A stretch of 64,000 bases of DNA from Paenibacillus sp. P25 (lineage in GTDB: Bacteria > Bacillota > Bacilli > Paenibacillales > NBRC-103111): NCBI GenBank assembly GCA_024704175.1, contig CP085629.1, forward strand, positions 8,173,501 through 8,237,500, in the 5' to 3' direction. This document shows positions 47,460 through 56,993 of this stretch, piece after piece. Each line of letters begins with the position of its first letter. Position 1 is the first letter of the stretch. A model generated the notes under the pieces. The model saw nothing but the letters and a program-made list of their open reading frames with translations, made no database searches and was not told where the DNA came from. Both the position numbers and the translations under genes were made by a program.

Positions 47460-48542
47460 GTGTCCAGCAAATTGAAGATTGCAATTGTCGGCTGCGGCGG
47501 TATTGCCAACGGGAAGCATTTGCCCAGTCTTTCGAAGCAGCAGCAGGTGGAACTTGTCGCTTTTTGTGATATCGTAACGGAGCGTGCGGAGAAGGCCAAG
47601 GAAAAATACGGAACGCCGGACGCGAAAGTGTATGAGGATTTCCGCGAGCCGCTGAAGGACGGAGCAATTGACGTCGTGCACGTATGTACGCCGAACGATT
47701 CCCATGCCGAGATTACGATTGCGGCGCTGGAGGCAGGCAAGCACGTGATGTGCGAGAAGCCGATGGCGAAGACGGCGGCCGACGCGAGACGCATGGTGGA
47801 AGCGGCGAAACGTACCGGCAAGAAGCTGACGATCGGCTATAACAACCGGTTCCGCGCGGACAGCCGTTACCTCAAGCAGGTGTGCGAGGACGGCGATTTG
47901 GGTGAGATTTATTATGCCAAGGCCCATGCGATTCGCCGCCGTGCCGTTCCGACATGGGGCGTGTTTTTGGACGAAGAGAAACAAGGCGGCGGCCCGCTGA
48001 TCGATATCGGCACGCATGCGCTCGACTTGACGCTTTGGGTCATGAACAACTACGAACCGAAGGTCGTCCTCGGTACGGCGTTTCATAAGCTGTCCTCCAA
48101 AGAAAACGCTGCCAATGCTTGGGGTTCGTGGGATCCGGAGAAGTTTACGGTGGAGGATTCGGCCTTCGGCATGATTATCATGAAGAACGGCGCGACCATC
48201 GTGCTCGAATCGAGCTGGGCGCTCAATACGCTGGACGTGAAGGAAGCCAAATGTACGCTGTGCGGCACAGAAGGCGGAGCCGATATGGAGGACGGGTCGC
48301 GGATCAACGGCGAGAAGCACAGCCGATTGTACACGAACAAAATTCAAATGGATGCCAAAGGCGTCGATTTCTACGACGGCAAAGGCGAGAGCATGCAGGA
48401 TACGGAGATGCGGCTGTGGATCGATGCTTTATTGAACGACAAAGAACCGATCGTCACGCCGGAGCAGGCCTGCGTCGTGTCGGAAATTCTTGAAGCCATC
48501 TACGAATCGGCCAAAACCGGCAAGGCCGTTTACTTCGACTAA
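47460..48542 (+). CDS. Gfo/Idh/MocA family oxidoreductase, copy 1
   Basis: 360 residues, intact, from a GTG after TAAGGAGG. Rossmann fold IAIVGCGGIANGKHLPSL, VHVCTPNDSHAEITIAALEAGKHVMCEKPMAKT (EKP active-site Lys), then GGGPLIDIGTHALDLTLWVM with the catalytic Asp/His pair. NAD(P)-dependent dehydrogenation of a sugar or inositol-type substrate in the cytoplasm. The next gene is a second member 45 bp downstream, followed by an overlapping AraC regulator. Together they look like one sugar-acid or cyclitol catabolic operon. Confidence 0.92.
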   Translation: MSSKLKIAIVGCGGIANGKHLPSLSKQQQVELVAFCDIVTERAEKAKEKYGTPDAKVYEDFREPLKDGAIDVVHVCTPNDSHAEITIAALEAGKHVMCEKPMAKTAADARRMVEAAKRTGKKLTIGYNNRFRADSRYLKQVCEDGDLGEIYYAKAHAIRRRAVPTWGVFLDEEKQGGGPLIDIGTHALDLTLWVMNNYEPKVVLGTAFHKLSSKENAANAWGSWDPEKFTVEDSAFGMIIMKNGATIVLESSWALNTLDVKEAKCTLCGTEGGADMEDGSRINGEKHSRLYTNKIQMDAKGVDFYDGKGESMQDTEMRLWIDALLNDKEPIVTPEQACVVSEILEAIYESAKTGKAVYFD

Positions 48543-48587
48543 AGAACCGGATTCGAAACCAGCTGAACCTTTTGGAGGGGAATAACC

Positions 48588-49601
48588 ATGATAAAAGTCG
48601 CGATGTTAAGCTTTTGGCATGTGCATGCCAGGGATTACGCGAAGCAGGCAACCGAGCATCCAGATACGGAAATCACGGCCGTCTGGGACGAGCAGCCGGA
48701 ACGCGGCAGGAAGGAAGCGGAAGCTCGCGGCGTCCGTTTCTTCGAGAGCCTCGATGAGCTGCTCGCGCAGCAGGACATCGACGGGGTGATCGTGGATACG
48801 CCGACGAACATGCACCGGGATGTCATGGTGGCGGCGGCTCGGGCCGGTAAGCATATTTTCACGGAAAAAGTCGTAGCGACCACCCTCAAGGAGTGCAATG
48901 AAATCCTGGCGGCGGTCGAAGAAGCCGGCGTGAAGCTGACCGTGTCGCTCCCGCGTCTGAACGCCGGGTATACGGAGGCAGTGCAGGATGTCATCCGGCA
49001 GGGCCTGCTCGGCGATCTAACCCTGGTGCGCACCCGGTTGTCCCACAACGGCGCAATTCCTTCCGAGAGAGGCTCGCTCGGCTGGTCGCCTGCGCACTTC
49101 TTCGACGCCGAGCTGTGCGGTGGAGGCGCCATGATCGACCTGGGTCGCCATCCGATGTACTTGGCCCGGCTGTTCCTGGGGCCGCCGGAGAGCGTCTCGG
49201 CGAATTACGGATACGTCACGGGCAAAGAGGTGGAGGACAACGCCGTGTCCGTCCTGCGCTATGAGAACGGCGCACTTGCCATCGTCGAGGCCGGCTTCGT
49301 CAACCGGTACTCCCCGTTCGTGGTCGAAGTCCACGGCACCGAAGGAAGCCTGCTCTATTCGACGCACGACAACAAGCTGTTGATCCGTTCCTCCAAATTG
49401 GCGGATCAGACCGAGTGGAGCGTGCGGGAGCTTCCGGCGGAACGCCCGTCCGCCTTCCATCAATGGGTATCGCATATTCAGAACGGGACGACGGCAAGTG
49501 AGAATATCGCGCTTGCGGCTGATCTGACACGGCTCATGGAAGCGTCCAACCGTTCCGCGCGTTCGAGCGCACCGGTTCGGCTCAGCGATTTGCAGCCATG
49601 A
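48588..49601 (+). CDS. Gfo/Idh/MocA family oxidoreductase, copy 2
   Basis: 337 residues, intact, after GGAGGGG. N-terminus MIKVAMLSFWHVHARDYAKQA has FWHVHA instead of a classic GxGxxG, seen in a subgroup of this family. DGVIVDTPTNMHRDVMVAAARAGKHIFTEKVVATT holds the EK pair, and GGGAMIDLGRHPMYLARLFLG the Asp/His. Divergent from copy 1, so a distinct substrate or a half of a paired dehydrogenase is likely. Its stop overlaps the araC-type start. Confidence 0.9.
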   Translation: MIKVAMLSFWHVHARDYAKQATEHPDTEITAVWDEQPERGRKEAEARGVRFFESLDELLAQQDIDGVIVDTPTNMHRDVMVAAARAGKHIFTEKVVATTLKECNEILAAVEEAGVKLTVSLPRLNAGYTEAVQDVIRQGLLGDLTLVRTRLSHNGAIPSERGSLGWSPAHFFDAELCGGGAMIDLGRHPMYLARLFLGPPESVSANYGYVTGKEVEDNAVSVLRYENGALAIVEAGFVNRYSPFVVEVHGTEGSLLYSTHDNKLLIRSSKLADQTEWSVRELPAERPSAFHQWVSHIQNGTTASENIALAADLTRLMEASNRSARSSAPVRLSDLQP

Positions 49602-50563
49602 ACGGGCAGACCCGATCCAGCGTCAGGCCGTACGCCTTCGAGCTGATGCTTGACAACCCGCAAGCGTTGGACCGTCTGGACGTGGAGTTCCGGTGGGGTT
49701 CTTACGGCATCCGGATTCAGAAATTTCATCATACCACCTTCCAGGCCGGTAAGATGATTCAGTTTCATAAGCATTCCAACTTCGAATTTCACTTTATCCC
49801 GCGAGGCAAAGGGAAGGTCATTCTCGGCAATGACCCGTTCCCTCTGCACGAGGGGCTGATGTATTTGACGGGACCGGGCGTCATGCATTACCAGGAGGCG
49901 GACCCGTTCGAGGCGATGGATGAGCTGTGCCTGCATATCGATATCGAGCGGCTCGAAGAGTCTCCGCACGCCGGTGAGGCCGGCGAAGATTGGGGTGCCC
50001 GCTGGGAGCGTGCCGAAGCCGATGCCTGCATCCGGCGCTGGAGCCGCTTCCAGCGCGGCCTGTGGCGGATCAGTACCGCGCGATGGATTGCTTCCTGACG
50101 GCTTACCGGGCCTGGCACGACAACCAGCCGGGACTGTTCACGGTCATCAAGCAGTCGGTGATTCAAATTCTGCTGCGCACGACCCGGGCCTTCGCCTCGC
50201 TTCCGCAAGCCGGAGCCGCCTTCGCGCGATATGAAGCATTACCGCTACCAGCAGGCGATCCAGTTCATCAAAGACAATTACATGGCTCCGCTGACGCTGG
50301 AGGTTGTGGCCGAACGCGTGCAGATCAGTCCCCGTCAGTTGCAGCGCATCTTCCGCGAGCAGACGGGCGGCACCTTCAGCGAATATATGGAGCAGGTCCG
50401 CATGCTGCACGTCTGCAGCGAGCTGGCGGAGAGCGACATGACGATCGACCGGATCGCGTTCCAGAACGGCTTTTCCAGCGCGAACTATTTGCATTACGTA
50501 TTTAAAAGAAAGCTGGGCACAACCCCGATGCAGTACCGTCTGCAGCACCGGAGACAGCCCTGA
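49598..50563 (+). CDS. AraC family transcriptional regulator (two frameshifts)
   Basis: ATG at 49598 overlaps the preceding stop (ATGA). About 322 residues: cupin-like ligand domain (FHHTTFQAGKMIQFHKHSNFEFHFIPRGKGKVILG), a helical linker, and a C-terminal double HTH (LEVVAERVQISPRQLQRIFREQTG and IDRIAFQNGFSSANYLHYVFKRKLGTTPMQYR). A base seems lost near 50040 and one gained near 50226. Both flanks read well in their frames. Probable regulator of the upstream dehydrogenases, with the paired direct repeats at 47358 as a candidate site. Confidence 0.88.
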
Positions 50564-50572
50564 GAGAGCAGC

Positions 50573-50616
50573 GCCATCGGTTTCGGCATTGGCCGGAGCC
50601 GGCGGCGCTTTTTTGC
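50573..50616 (+). terminator. Terminator after the AraC-type gene
   Basis: GCGCC pairs with GGCGC in a longer GC-rich stem, followed by TTTTTT. Confidence 0.8.
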
Positions 50617-50653
50617 CGTGCCGAACAAACGTCCCCATTCTCTCTGCCGGTTG

Positions 50654-50662
50654 TGGTATACT
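50654..50662 (+). promoter_or_regulatory. Extended -10 promoter of the exonuclease gene
   Basis: TGGTATACT forms a TGn-extended -10 with no good -35. It places the start near 50669, which argues against using the ATG at 50671. Confidence 0.6.
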
Positions 50663-50703
50663 AGAGAAAAATGAGAGATTTTTCACAGTTGGGAGAGATT
50701 GTT

Positions 50704-51593
50704 TTGCAGCGACCACTTCAAGAAGAATTAACGGATCCCCGAGTACTGCTGGTGGATGGAATGGCCTTGCTGTTCCGGGCCTTCTATGCCACCTCCTACA
50801 GCGGATATATTTTGAAAACAAGCGCAGGCTTACCCACGAATGCGGTTTACGGGTTCGTCAAATATTTCTGGGATGCCGTGGAGCGATTCCGGCCCTCGCA
50901 CATCGTGTGCTGCTGGGATCTGGGGAGCAAGACGTTCCGCAGCGAGAAGTTCGAGGACTACAAAGCGAACCGGCCCGATTGTCCGGAGGAGCTGATCCCG
51001 CAATTCGATCTGGTGAAAGAGGTTACTCAGAGCTTCGGGGTCATGAACGTGGGGCTGCCCGGCTATGAGGCGGACGACTGTATCGGAACCCTGGCCCGGC
51101 TCTACAGCGAAAAGGCGGATGTATACATACTGACCGGCGACCACGATATGCTGCAGCTTGTCGATGAACGCATTCACGTAGTCATTATGAAAAAGGCCAA
51201 GGCAATTATGCCGTCTATACGCCGGCCGCGCTGTTCGAAGAGAAGCGACTGACTCCGCAGCAGTTCATCGACTTGAAGGGGCTGATGGGCGATACGGCCG
51301 ACAACTACCCGGGCGTGAAAGGCATCGGCGAGAAAACGGCGATCAAGTCGCTGGTCGAGTACGGCTCGGTTGAAGGCATCATCGAGAACCTGGCGCAGCC
51401 GCCTAAAGGGGTCCGCACGAAGATCGAGACGCAGCTCGATATGCTGCATCTGTCGAGGGACCTCGCCCGCATCCGCTGCGACGCCCCGCTCGAATGTGCG
51501 TTGGAAACAGCCGCATGGGTGCTCGACGGGCACAGCGTGATCGCGAAGTTCGAGGAGCTCGAGTTTAAAGGCCTGATGAAGCTGATAGGTTAG
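50704..51593 (+). CDS. 5'-3' exonuclease/flap nuclease (one frameshift)
   Basis: TTG at 50704 with GGGAGAG upstream. About 296 residues. PIN-like FEN fold: LLVDGMALLFRAFYA, YKANRP, PGYEADDCIGTLA, YILTGDHDMLQLV with the metal-binding acids, then helix-hairpin LKGLMGDTADNYPGVKGIGEKTA. It is the stand-alone homologue of the PolA N-terminal nuclease (B. subtilis YpcP-like), which removes RNA primers and flaps. One G is missing near 51198 (AAGGCCAAGG for AAGGGCCAAGG). Confidence 0.92.
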
Positions 51594-51603
51594 CGACCCT
51601 TAT

Positions 51604-51642
51604 GGGATGGATCTCAAACATAGATCCGTCCCTTTTATTTTT
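51604..51642 (+). terminator. Terminator after the exonuclease
   Basis: GGGATGGATCT pairs with AGATCCGTCCC and is followed by TTTTATTTTT. Confidence 0.88.
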
Positions 51643-51680
51643 ACGCCCGGCATAACCGGGGACATGACTGGCAAGCAGGA

Positions 51681-51712
51681 AAGAACCGGGAAGGGGATCC
51701 CGGTTCTTTCTA
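51681..51712. terminator. Stem-loop between exonuclease and MFS gene
   Basis: AAAGAACCGGGA pairs with TCCCGGTTCTTT. It lies 60 bp past the minus-strand MFS stop and may end that transcript, although the T-run on that strand is weak. Confidence 0.6.
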
Positions 51713-51770
51713 TCTGCATGCACTGAGTCTGCGGCCTTCCTTTTTCCTGAAAAAAGATGGGTTCCCCCAG

Positions 51771-53189
51771 TTATTGCTTCTTGGGAAGCGACAAGGTTAC
51801 CGCAAGTCCTGCTATCATGATCAGAGCTGCGATATAGATCGCAAATCGCTCTCCCGCTGCGAACGCGGCAATGGATGGACCCTCAGCGGCCGAGCCGGCC
51901 ACCGCGATCAAAAAGGCGATCCCGATGGCGTTGCCAATGTTCAATGTAGTCGAAGCCATGCCGGAGGCAACTCCTTGGTCGCTCTGGGTTACGCCGCTCG
52001 AAGCGGCAATCCACATGCCGGTCCAGACGATCCCTTGGCCGATTCCCGAAACGACGATCCCGGGGACAATCTGAAGATAACTGCTGCCGACATAGGCTCC
52101 GAGCGGTATAAGACATGTACCTGCGATACCAATGACAAAACCGGTCACCAGCGTGCTTCTCGTCGTCAGGCGGTTGGCCAGGCGTTCTCCCGCTTGGGTA
52201 CCCAGGGCGATAGCAACCGAAGGGACGAGAAAAGCAAGACCCGTCTGCAAGGCGCTGTACCCATGGACGTTCTGAAACAGGGTGGTAAGGAAATAGGGCA
52301 GTGCGCCAAAGGTCCCCATAAAGACGAAAGTGATGGTCATGCCGGCAATTAAGCTGCGGTTGCGGAAGAGACGCATGGACATTAAAGGATCCCGGGTGCG
52401 GTTCTCGATGATGGCAAACAAGACTAGGAAGAGGATACAGAGAACAGCGCAAATCACTACGGATGGAGCGCCCCAGCCCATTTCGGGCCCTTGTACAAGC
52501 ACATAGACCAGAAGGGTCGAGCCCGCCGTTACGGTCACGGCGCCCGGCAAGTCAAATGAACGCTTCTGAGACCGTTTCTCGTCCGCCGGGATAAGGAATA
52601 AAGCGGCAATGGCCACGAATCCGGCCAAAGGTACGTTGACGTAGAAGACGGCTTCCCAGCCGAAGGCCTGCGTCAGCGACCCTCCCAGCAAGGAGCCGAT
52701 CGTAAGGCCGCTGGCCCCGGCGCCTCCCCAAACGGCAAGCGCCCGATTCCGGCGCGGGCCTTCCTCGAACAACCGGTTGATTAGGGACAGGGTGGCCGGA
52801 AAAAGAAACGCCGCCCCGATTCCTTGAACGGCGCGAGCCGCAATAATCATCACAGGACTCCAGGACAAACCGCCCAGCGCCGACGAAACCGAATATAGAA
52901 ACAGCGCGAAAATAAACATCCGCTTCTGCCCGATCACATCGGCCGTACGTCCGCCAAGGAGCAGAAAACCGCCGCAGAAGATGGTGTAGGCGCTGACCAC
53001 CCACTGCAGCGTTTGTTGAGAGAATCCCAGCCCGCGACCGATTTCGGGCAAGGCCACAAAGACAATATTGATGTCCAGCGAATAGATGAGCTGGGCCATT
53101 GCCAGTAGTGCAAGGCTCCAGCCCAGCGCACGGGGCTTCGCTGGAACGAATCCGGCGGCCGCCGCCTGGTAGTGCTGATTTTGACTCAT
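51771..53189 (-). CDS. DHA2-type MFS drug exporter (14 TM)
   Basis: About 472 residues, intact. Fourteen hydrophobic segments. Motif A-like GGFLLLGGRTADVIGQKRMF after TM2, motif C-like GAAFLFPATLSLINR, and SLDINIVFVALPEIGRGLGFS in TM1, typical of EmrB/QacA-like proton antiporters. I place the start at the ATG 53189 (MSQNQHY), with GAGGT upstream; in-frame ATGs at 53198 and 53207 exist. The promoter (TTGACA-N18-TATAAT) is occupied by two palindromes shared with the divergent arsR-type gene, so it is probably repressed by that product and induced by its ligand. Confidence 0.92.
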   Translation of the reverse strand: MSQNQHYQAAAAGFVPAKPRALGWSLALLAMAQLIYSLDINIVFVALPEIGRGLGFSQQTLQWVVSAYTIFCGGFLLLGGRTADVIGQKRMFIFALFLYSVSSALGGLSWSPVMIIAARAVQGIGAAFLFPATLSLINRLFEEGPRRNRALAVWGGAGASGLTIGSLLGGSLTQAFGWEAVFYVNVPLAGFVAIAALFLIPADEKRSQKRSFDLPGAVTVTAGSTLLVYVLVQGPEMGWGAPSVVICAVLCILFLVLFAIIENRTRDPLMSMRLFRNRSLIAGMTITFVFMGTFGALPYFLTTLFQNVHGYSALQTGLAFLVPSVAIALGTQAGERLANRLTTRSTLVTGFVIGIAGTCLIPLGAYVGSSYLQIVPGIVVSGIGQGIVWTGMWIAASSGVTQSDQGVASGMASTTLNIGNAIGIAFLIAVAGSAAEGPSIAAFAAGERFAIYIAALIMIAGLAVTLSLPKKQ

Positions 53190-53206
53190 GACGATCATCA
53201 ACCTCA

Positions 53207-53273
53207 TTTCAAATTATTTTGAAACGATTATATTTCAACTTTTATTGAAATGTCAACGGTGAATTTGTATAAT
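53207..53273. promoter_or_regulatory. Divergent promoters with two palindromic operators
   Basis: Operators: TTTCAAA-N4-TTTGAAA at 53207-53224 and ATTTCAA-N6-TTGAAAT at 53232-53251, about 26 bp centre to centre. Minus promoter for MFS: TTGACA at 53256-53251, 18 bp, TATAAT at 53232-53227; the second operator fills its spacer. Plus promoter for arsR: TTGAAA at 53245-53250, 17 bp, TATAAT at 53268-53273. Confidence 0.85.
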
Positions 53274-53279
53274 GTAATC

Positions 53280-53598
53280 ATGGAACATAACAATGATGAA
53301 TTCGTGGCCAAGGTAGCCAAGGTGCTTAGCGATCCCATTCGTTTGCGAATTTTAAGAATCCTTAAGGAGGGGCGGCAGGAATATTACAAGTCGGTTTGTT
53401 CGGCGTTCCCGGTCTGCGGTATGCCCGGAGGACTTGATGTTCAGGCTGGGAGAGATCTCGCCGTCCAAGCTATCGTATCATTTGAAAGAATTGAAGGAGG
53501 GCGGCTTTATTCAGGAGTGCAGGGAGGGCAAGCGGATCTTTTATATGATGAAGCCTGACCGTTTCCAAGCCTTTATGGAACATATCCGTTTGTACTGA
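53280..53598 (+). CDS. ArsR-family repressor, probably leaderless (one frameshift)
   Basis: ATG at 53280, seven bases past the -10 box, so the predicted transcript starts at or next to the start codon and no ribosome site is visible. About 106 residues. Winged helix: FVAKVAKVLSDPIRLRILRILKEG, then ISPSKLSYHLKELKEGGFIQECREGKRIFYMMKPDRF. One surplus G at about 53428 (CCCGGAGGAC for CCCGAGGAC) splits it; VCSAFPVCGMPEDLMFRLGEIS restores. Two Cys residues (VCSAF, VCGMP) could sense metals or oxidants. Divergent to the MFS exporter whose promoter it likely represses. Confidence 0.87.
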
Positions 53599-53752
53599 TA
53601 CGGCGGCGGCTTCCGTCCGGATTCACTCCCCGCACACCAACATATGGGTTTAACCGGGAGACCGGCATCGAAAGGAATTCGGGCAGCGGGAGCGAATAGT
53701 AATACAGCGACAGATTCGAAATCAAGATACAGATAAGGGGACGCTGGCCGAA

Positions 53753-54265
53753 ATGGAACAAAGATACGTGAAAGAATCCCGCCGCTACAAAACCTCCCGC
53801 ATTTTCCCGACCGATGTGAACAATCATAATACCTTGTTCGGGGGCAAGCTGATGGCGTATATCGACGACATCGCTTCGATCGCCGCTTCCAAGCACTGCC
53901 GGCGCTCGGTAGTCACGGCTTCGACCGACTCCGTCGACTTTCTGCAGCCGATCCGGCCGACGGATTCCGTTTGTCTGGAATCGTTCGTCACCTGGACGGG
54001 CAAAAGCTCGATGGAAGTGTTCGTCAAAGTCATTACCGAGGATTTGAAAACGGCGGAGCGCCGGATAGCCGCCACTTCTTTCCTGACGTTCGTGGCGCTG
54101 GATGAGAACCGCAGACCGGTTAACGTCCCTCAAGTGATTCCCGAAACGCCGGAGGAAATCCGTCTTCACGAGACGGCCGAGCACCGCAAGGAAATGCGGG
54201 CCCAGCGCCGGGAGCAGAGCAAGAAGTTCGCCGATGTGCTGACTACCGTATTCCCGTGGGAATAG
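53753..54265 (+). CDS. Acyl-CoA thioesterase, hotdog fold
   Basis: 170 residues, intact, cytoplasmic. SRIFPTDVNNHNTLFGGKLMAYIDDIASIAASKHCRRSVVTASTDSVDFLQPIRPTD is the YciA/YkhA signature with Asn/Asp catalytic residues. FVALDENRRPVNVPQVIPETPEE follows in the C-terminal part, with a basic, charged tail (RKEMRAQRREQSKKF). YkhA-like enzymes hydrolyse a range of acyl-CoAs. Its own start has no strong ribosome site (GGGGAC upstream). No operon partner is obvious; a cupin follows after 66 bp. Confidence 0.92.
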   Translation: MEQRYVKESRRYKTSRIFPTDVNNHNTLFGGKLMAYIDDIASIAASKHCRRSVVTASTDSVDFLQPIRPTDSVCLESFVTWTGKSSMEVFVKVITEDLKTAERRIAATSFLTFVALDENRRPVNVPQVIPETPEEIRLHETAEHRKEMRAQRREQSKKFADVLTTVFPWE

Positions 54266-54331
54266 GGCTGGGATATAATGGGATAGAGCCCGGGCGAACA
54301 AGCCTAATCTCGAATACCGGAGGGAGAACGG

Positions 54332-54652
54332 ATGGGGAATATCAACCAGTGGGAGAATGCCGAACCGGGCGTGAAGCGTAAAATTTTCGAACCCGGCGCA
54401 GGCCTGATGATGATGGAAGTGCACTTTGAAGAAGGCGCGGAAGGCTATATTCACAGCCATCCCCACGAGCAGCTGTCCTACTGCCTGAGGGGCAGGCTGG
54501 AATTCACGATAGACGGGGAGAAGAAGACAATCTCCGCCGGCGAAACGATCTATATCCCGAGCGGCGCGAAGCATGGCCGCCGGGCACTGGAGCCGAGCGC
54601 GCCGCTGGATTCGTTCACTCCGGTACGCGAAGACTTGGTAAGAAGAGAATAG
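54332..54652 (+). CDS. Small cupin-domain protein
   Basis: 106 residues from an ATG with GGAGGG upstream. Single conserved beta-barrel: MMEVHFEEGAEGYIHSHPHEQLSYCLRGRLEFTIDGEKKTISAGETIYIPSGAKHGRRAL. The HSHPHEQ cluster and the later His (AKHG) are the usual metal ligands of cupin motifs 1 and 2. The group contains sugar-phosphate isomerases, dioxygenases and regulators; no function can be chosen. Confidence 0.88.
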   Translation: MGNINQWENAEPGVKRKIFEPGAGLMMMEVHFEEGAEGYIHSHPHEQLSYCLRGRLEFTIDGEKKTISAGETIYIPSGAKHGRRALEPSAPLDSFTPVREDLVRRE

Positions 54653-54663
54653 CATAGGCGCCG

Positions 54664-54713
54664 TACGGCCGGCTGATCCGCTCTTGTGGGCGTTCAGCCG
54701 GCCGTTTTCTTTT
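54664..54713 (+). terminator. Terminator after the cupin gene
   Basis: ACGGCCGGCTGA pairs perfectly with TCAGCCGGCCGT and is followed by TTTCTTTT. Confidence 0.92.
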
Positions 54714-54837
54714 CGCGGTGGAGAGTTGCGGCAAAATTTCTGCCTGATGACGGCAGGGTAAGGGAAATATCAGGGAATTGTTCGTTCACCCGGCAGTCCG
54801 GGCCGCTATACAATAACAATCGGACGGGAAAGGGGAA

Positions 54838-56875
54838 ATGAACAAGATGAAACGAAAATCGAAGAGTTTCCAAGTTTGCTGCTTTCTTCTCCCCTTGGCT
54901 CTGATGCTGTTAGCCGGCTGTGAACCGGAGAAGAAGCCGGAGGATGTCATGAAGGCCTTCACGGAGGCTTGGTTAAAGGGGCAGTACGACGCGATGTACG
55001 GGCAGCTAACGGCCGAAACGAAGCAAAAGATAAATGCGGAAGCCTTCGCCTCCCGTTACCGGAATGTATACGAAGGGATCGACATGTCGGGGCTTACCAT
55101 TAAGGCGGAAGCCGCCGAGAAGGAGCCGTCGCAGCAGGATAGGCGCCGGTTTAAGCTGCATGTGGAGATGAACACGCTGGCAGGGCCGGTATCTTACGAT
55201 CAAACGGCGGTGCTGAGGCGGGAGGACAAGGCGTGGGCTGTGGATTGGTCGCCGGCTTATTTGCTCCCGCGGCTGGGGGATACCGACAAGGTCCGGGTGC
55301 AGACCATAAAGGCGTCGCGCGGCGAAATCTACGACCGGAACGGAAAGGGGCTCGCGGTCAATGAGGAGAAATACGAGGTCGGCGTGGTGCCGGGGAAGCT
55401 GTCCGATCCGCCGGACGAATCGGTTGCGAAGCTTGGCGGGCTCTTGAAAATCACACCGGACGAGATCCAGGCCAAACTAAAGGCATCCTGGGTAAAGCCG
55501 GATTATTTCGTCCCGGTCACCGTCATTTCGAAGGGAGACCCCCGTCTGGAGCAGCCTGCTGGCCATCAAAGGGATCAGCTATCAAACCAAGACCGTGCGC
55601 TCCTACCCGCTGGGGGAAATGGCGGCCCATTTGACCGGTTATATCGGCAAGATCACAGAGCAGGAGCTCGGGCGGCTGAAGGACAGAGGCTACTCGGCGG
55701 ACGACTCTATCGGCAAAACGGGGCTGGAGCTATCGTTTGAGTCGCGTCTGCGAGGCAAGGACGGAGGGCGGATTTATATCGCAGATGCGTCCGGCCGGGA
55801 GAAGGCGGAGATTGCGAGGCGTGATCCGGAGGACGGCGAGACGGTCAAGCTGACGATCGACGCCTCCCTGCAGCAGGCCATGTACCTCCAGCTCGAGAAG
55901 GATACCGGAGCCGGCGCAGCCATCCAGCCGATGACGGGCGAGATTCTGGCCCTGGTCAGCGCTCCTTCTTATGATCCCAATCTATGGATCGCCGGAGTTT
56001 CGGCGGCCCAGTGGAAGGCATGGACCGAGGATCCGGATAAGCCGCTGTTTAACCGGTTCGCCCATGCTTATGCTCCCGGTTCGTCGTTTAAGCCTTTGAT
56101 GGTCGCGGCCGCCATGCAGGCGAAGACGCTCGATCCGGAGCAGGTCAAGACGATTACCGGCAAGCAGTGGAAGAAGGATGCTTCCTGGGGGAATTATTAC
56201 GTCACCCGGGTTTCCGATGCCGCGAGCGATATCAACCTGTCGAAGGCCTTGATGTATTCCGATAATATTTACTTTGCCCAGGCGGCGCTGGATATGGGGA
56301 AGGACCGCTTCACCGCGGAGCTGGGAAAATTCGGCTTCGGTGAGAAGCTGGAGCTTCCTCTGGCGGTGGACGTTTCTTCCCTGTCCAATGCCGGGATCAA
56401 AAATGAAATCCAGCTGGCGGATTCCGGCTACGGGCAGGGCGAGGTCGTTATGACGCCGATTCATGTAGCGGCGGCTTACACCGTCTTCACGAACGGCGGC
56501 AATATGCTGAAGCCGGTTCTGGAGCTGAAGGACCGGCCGACTGGCGAGATCTGGAAGAGCGGATTGATCGCTCCGGATGTGAGCCGAACGGTGACAACCA
56601 AGATGAAGGAGGTCATCGATAATCCGGCGGGAACCGGGCACGCGGCGAAGATCCAGGGCCTATCGCTTGCTGGCAAGACAGGGACGGCGGAGCTGAAGCA
56701 GAAGAAAGGCGAAGCCGGTCAGGAGAACGGATGGTTCGTCGCCTTCAACACCGATAACCCGCAGCTGCTTGTGGCCCTGATGGTGGAGCGGGTGCAGGAG
56801 CGGGGCGGAAGCCACTATTTGGCGGAGAAGATCAAGGCTCTGTTCCAACGGCTGGATCCGAAGGAGCAGCGCTAA
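54838..56875 (+). CDS. MecA_N-type class B penicillin-binding protein (one frameshift)
   Basis: About 679 residues. Lipoprotein-like N-terminus (LLPLALMLLAGCE), an NTF2-like MecA_N domain (residues 35-145), a dimerisation domain (ASRGEIYDRNGKGLAVNEEKYEVGVVPGKL), then transpeptidase with active Ser in GSSFKPLMV, SDN in MYSDNIYFAQ and KTG in LAGKTGTAEL. This is the PBP2a/PBP3 architecture of low-affinity or elongation-type PBPs. The frame moves +1 at 55551-55560 (GCAGCCTGCTGG for GCAGCTGCTGG). Whether it confers beta-lactam tolerance cannot be read from sequence; B. subtilis PbpC has the same layout. Confidence 0.93.
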
Positions 56876-56932
56876 CGAGGCGTACCTTTGCGAAGCAATA
56901 AGTCATGGAAAACTTGTACTTGCTGATTAAAC

Positions 56933-56978
56933 AAAAAAGACGGATTTCGCTCACGTCAGCGAATCCGTCTTTTTATAC
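56933..56978. terminator. Bidirectional terminator between PBP and DUF3055-like gene
   Basis: AAAAAAGACGGATT pairs with AATCCGTCTTTTT; A- and T-runs flank it on both strands. Confidence 0.92.
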
Positions 56979-56993
56979 GATCCGAAGCTTTTC

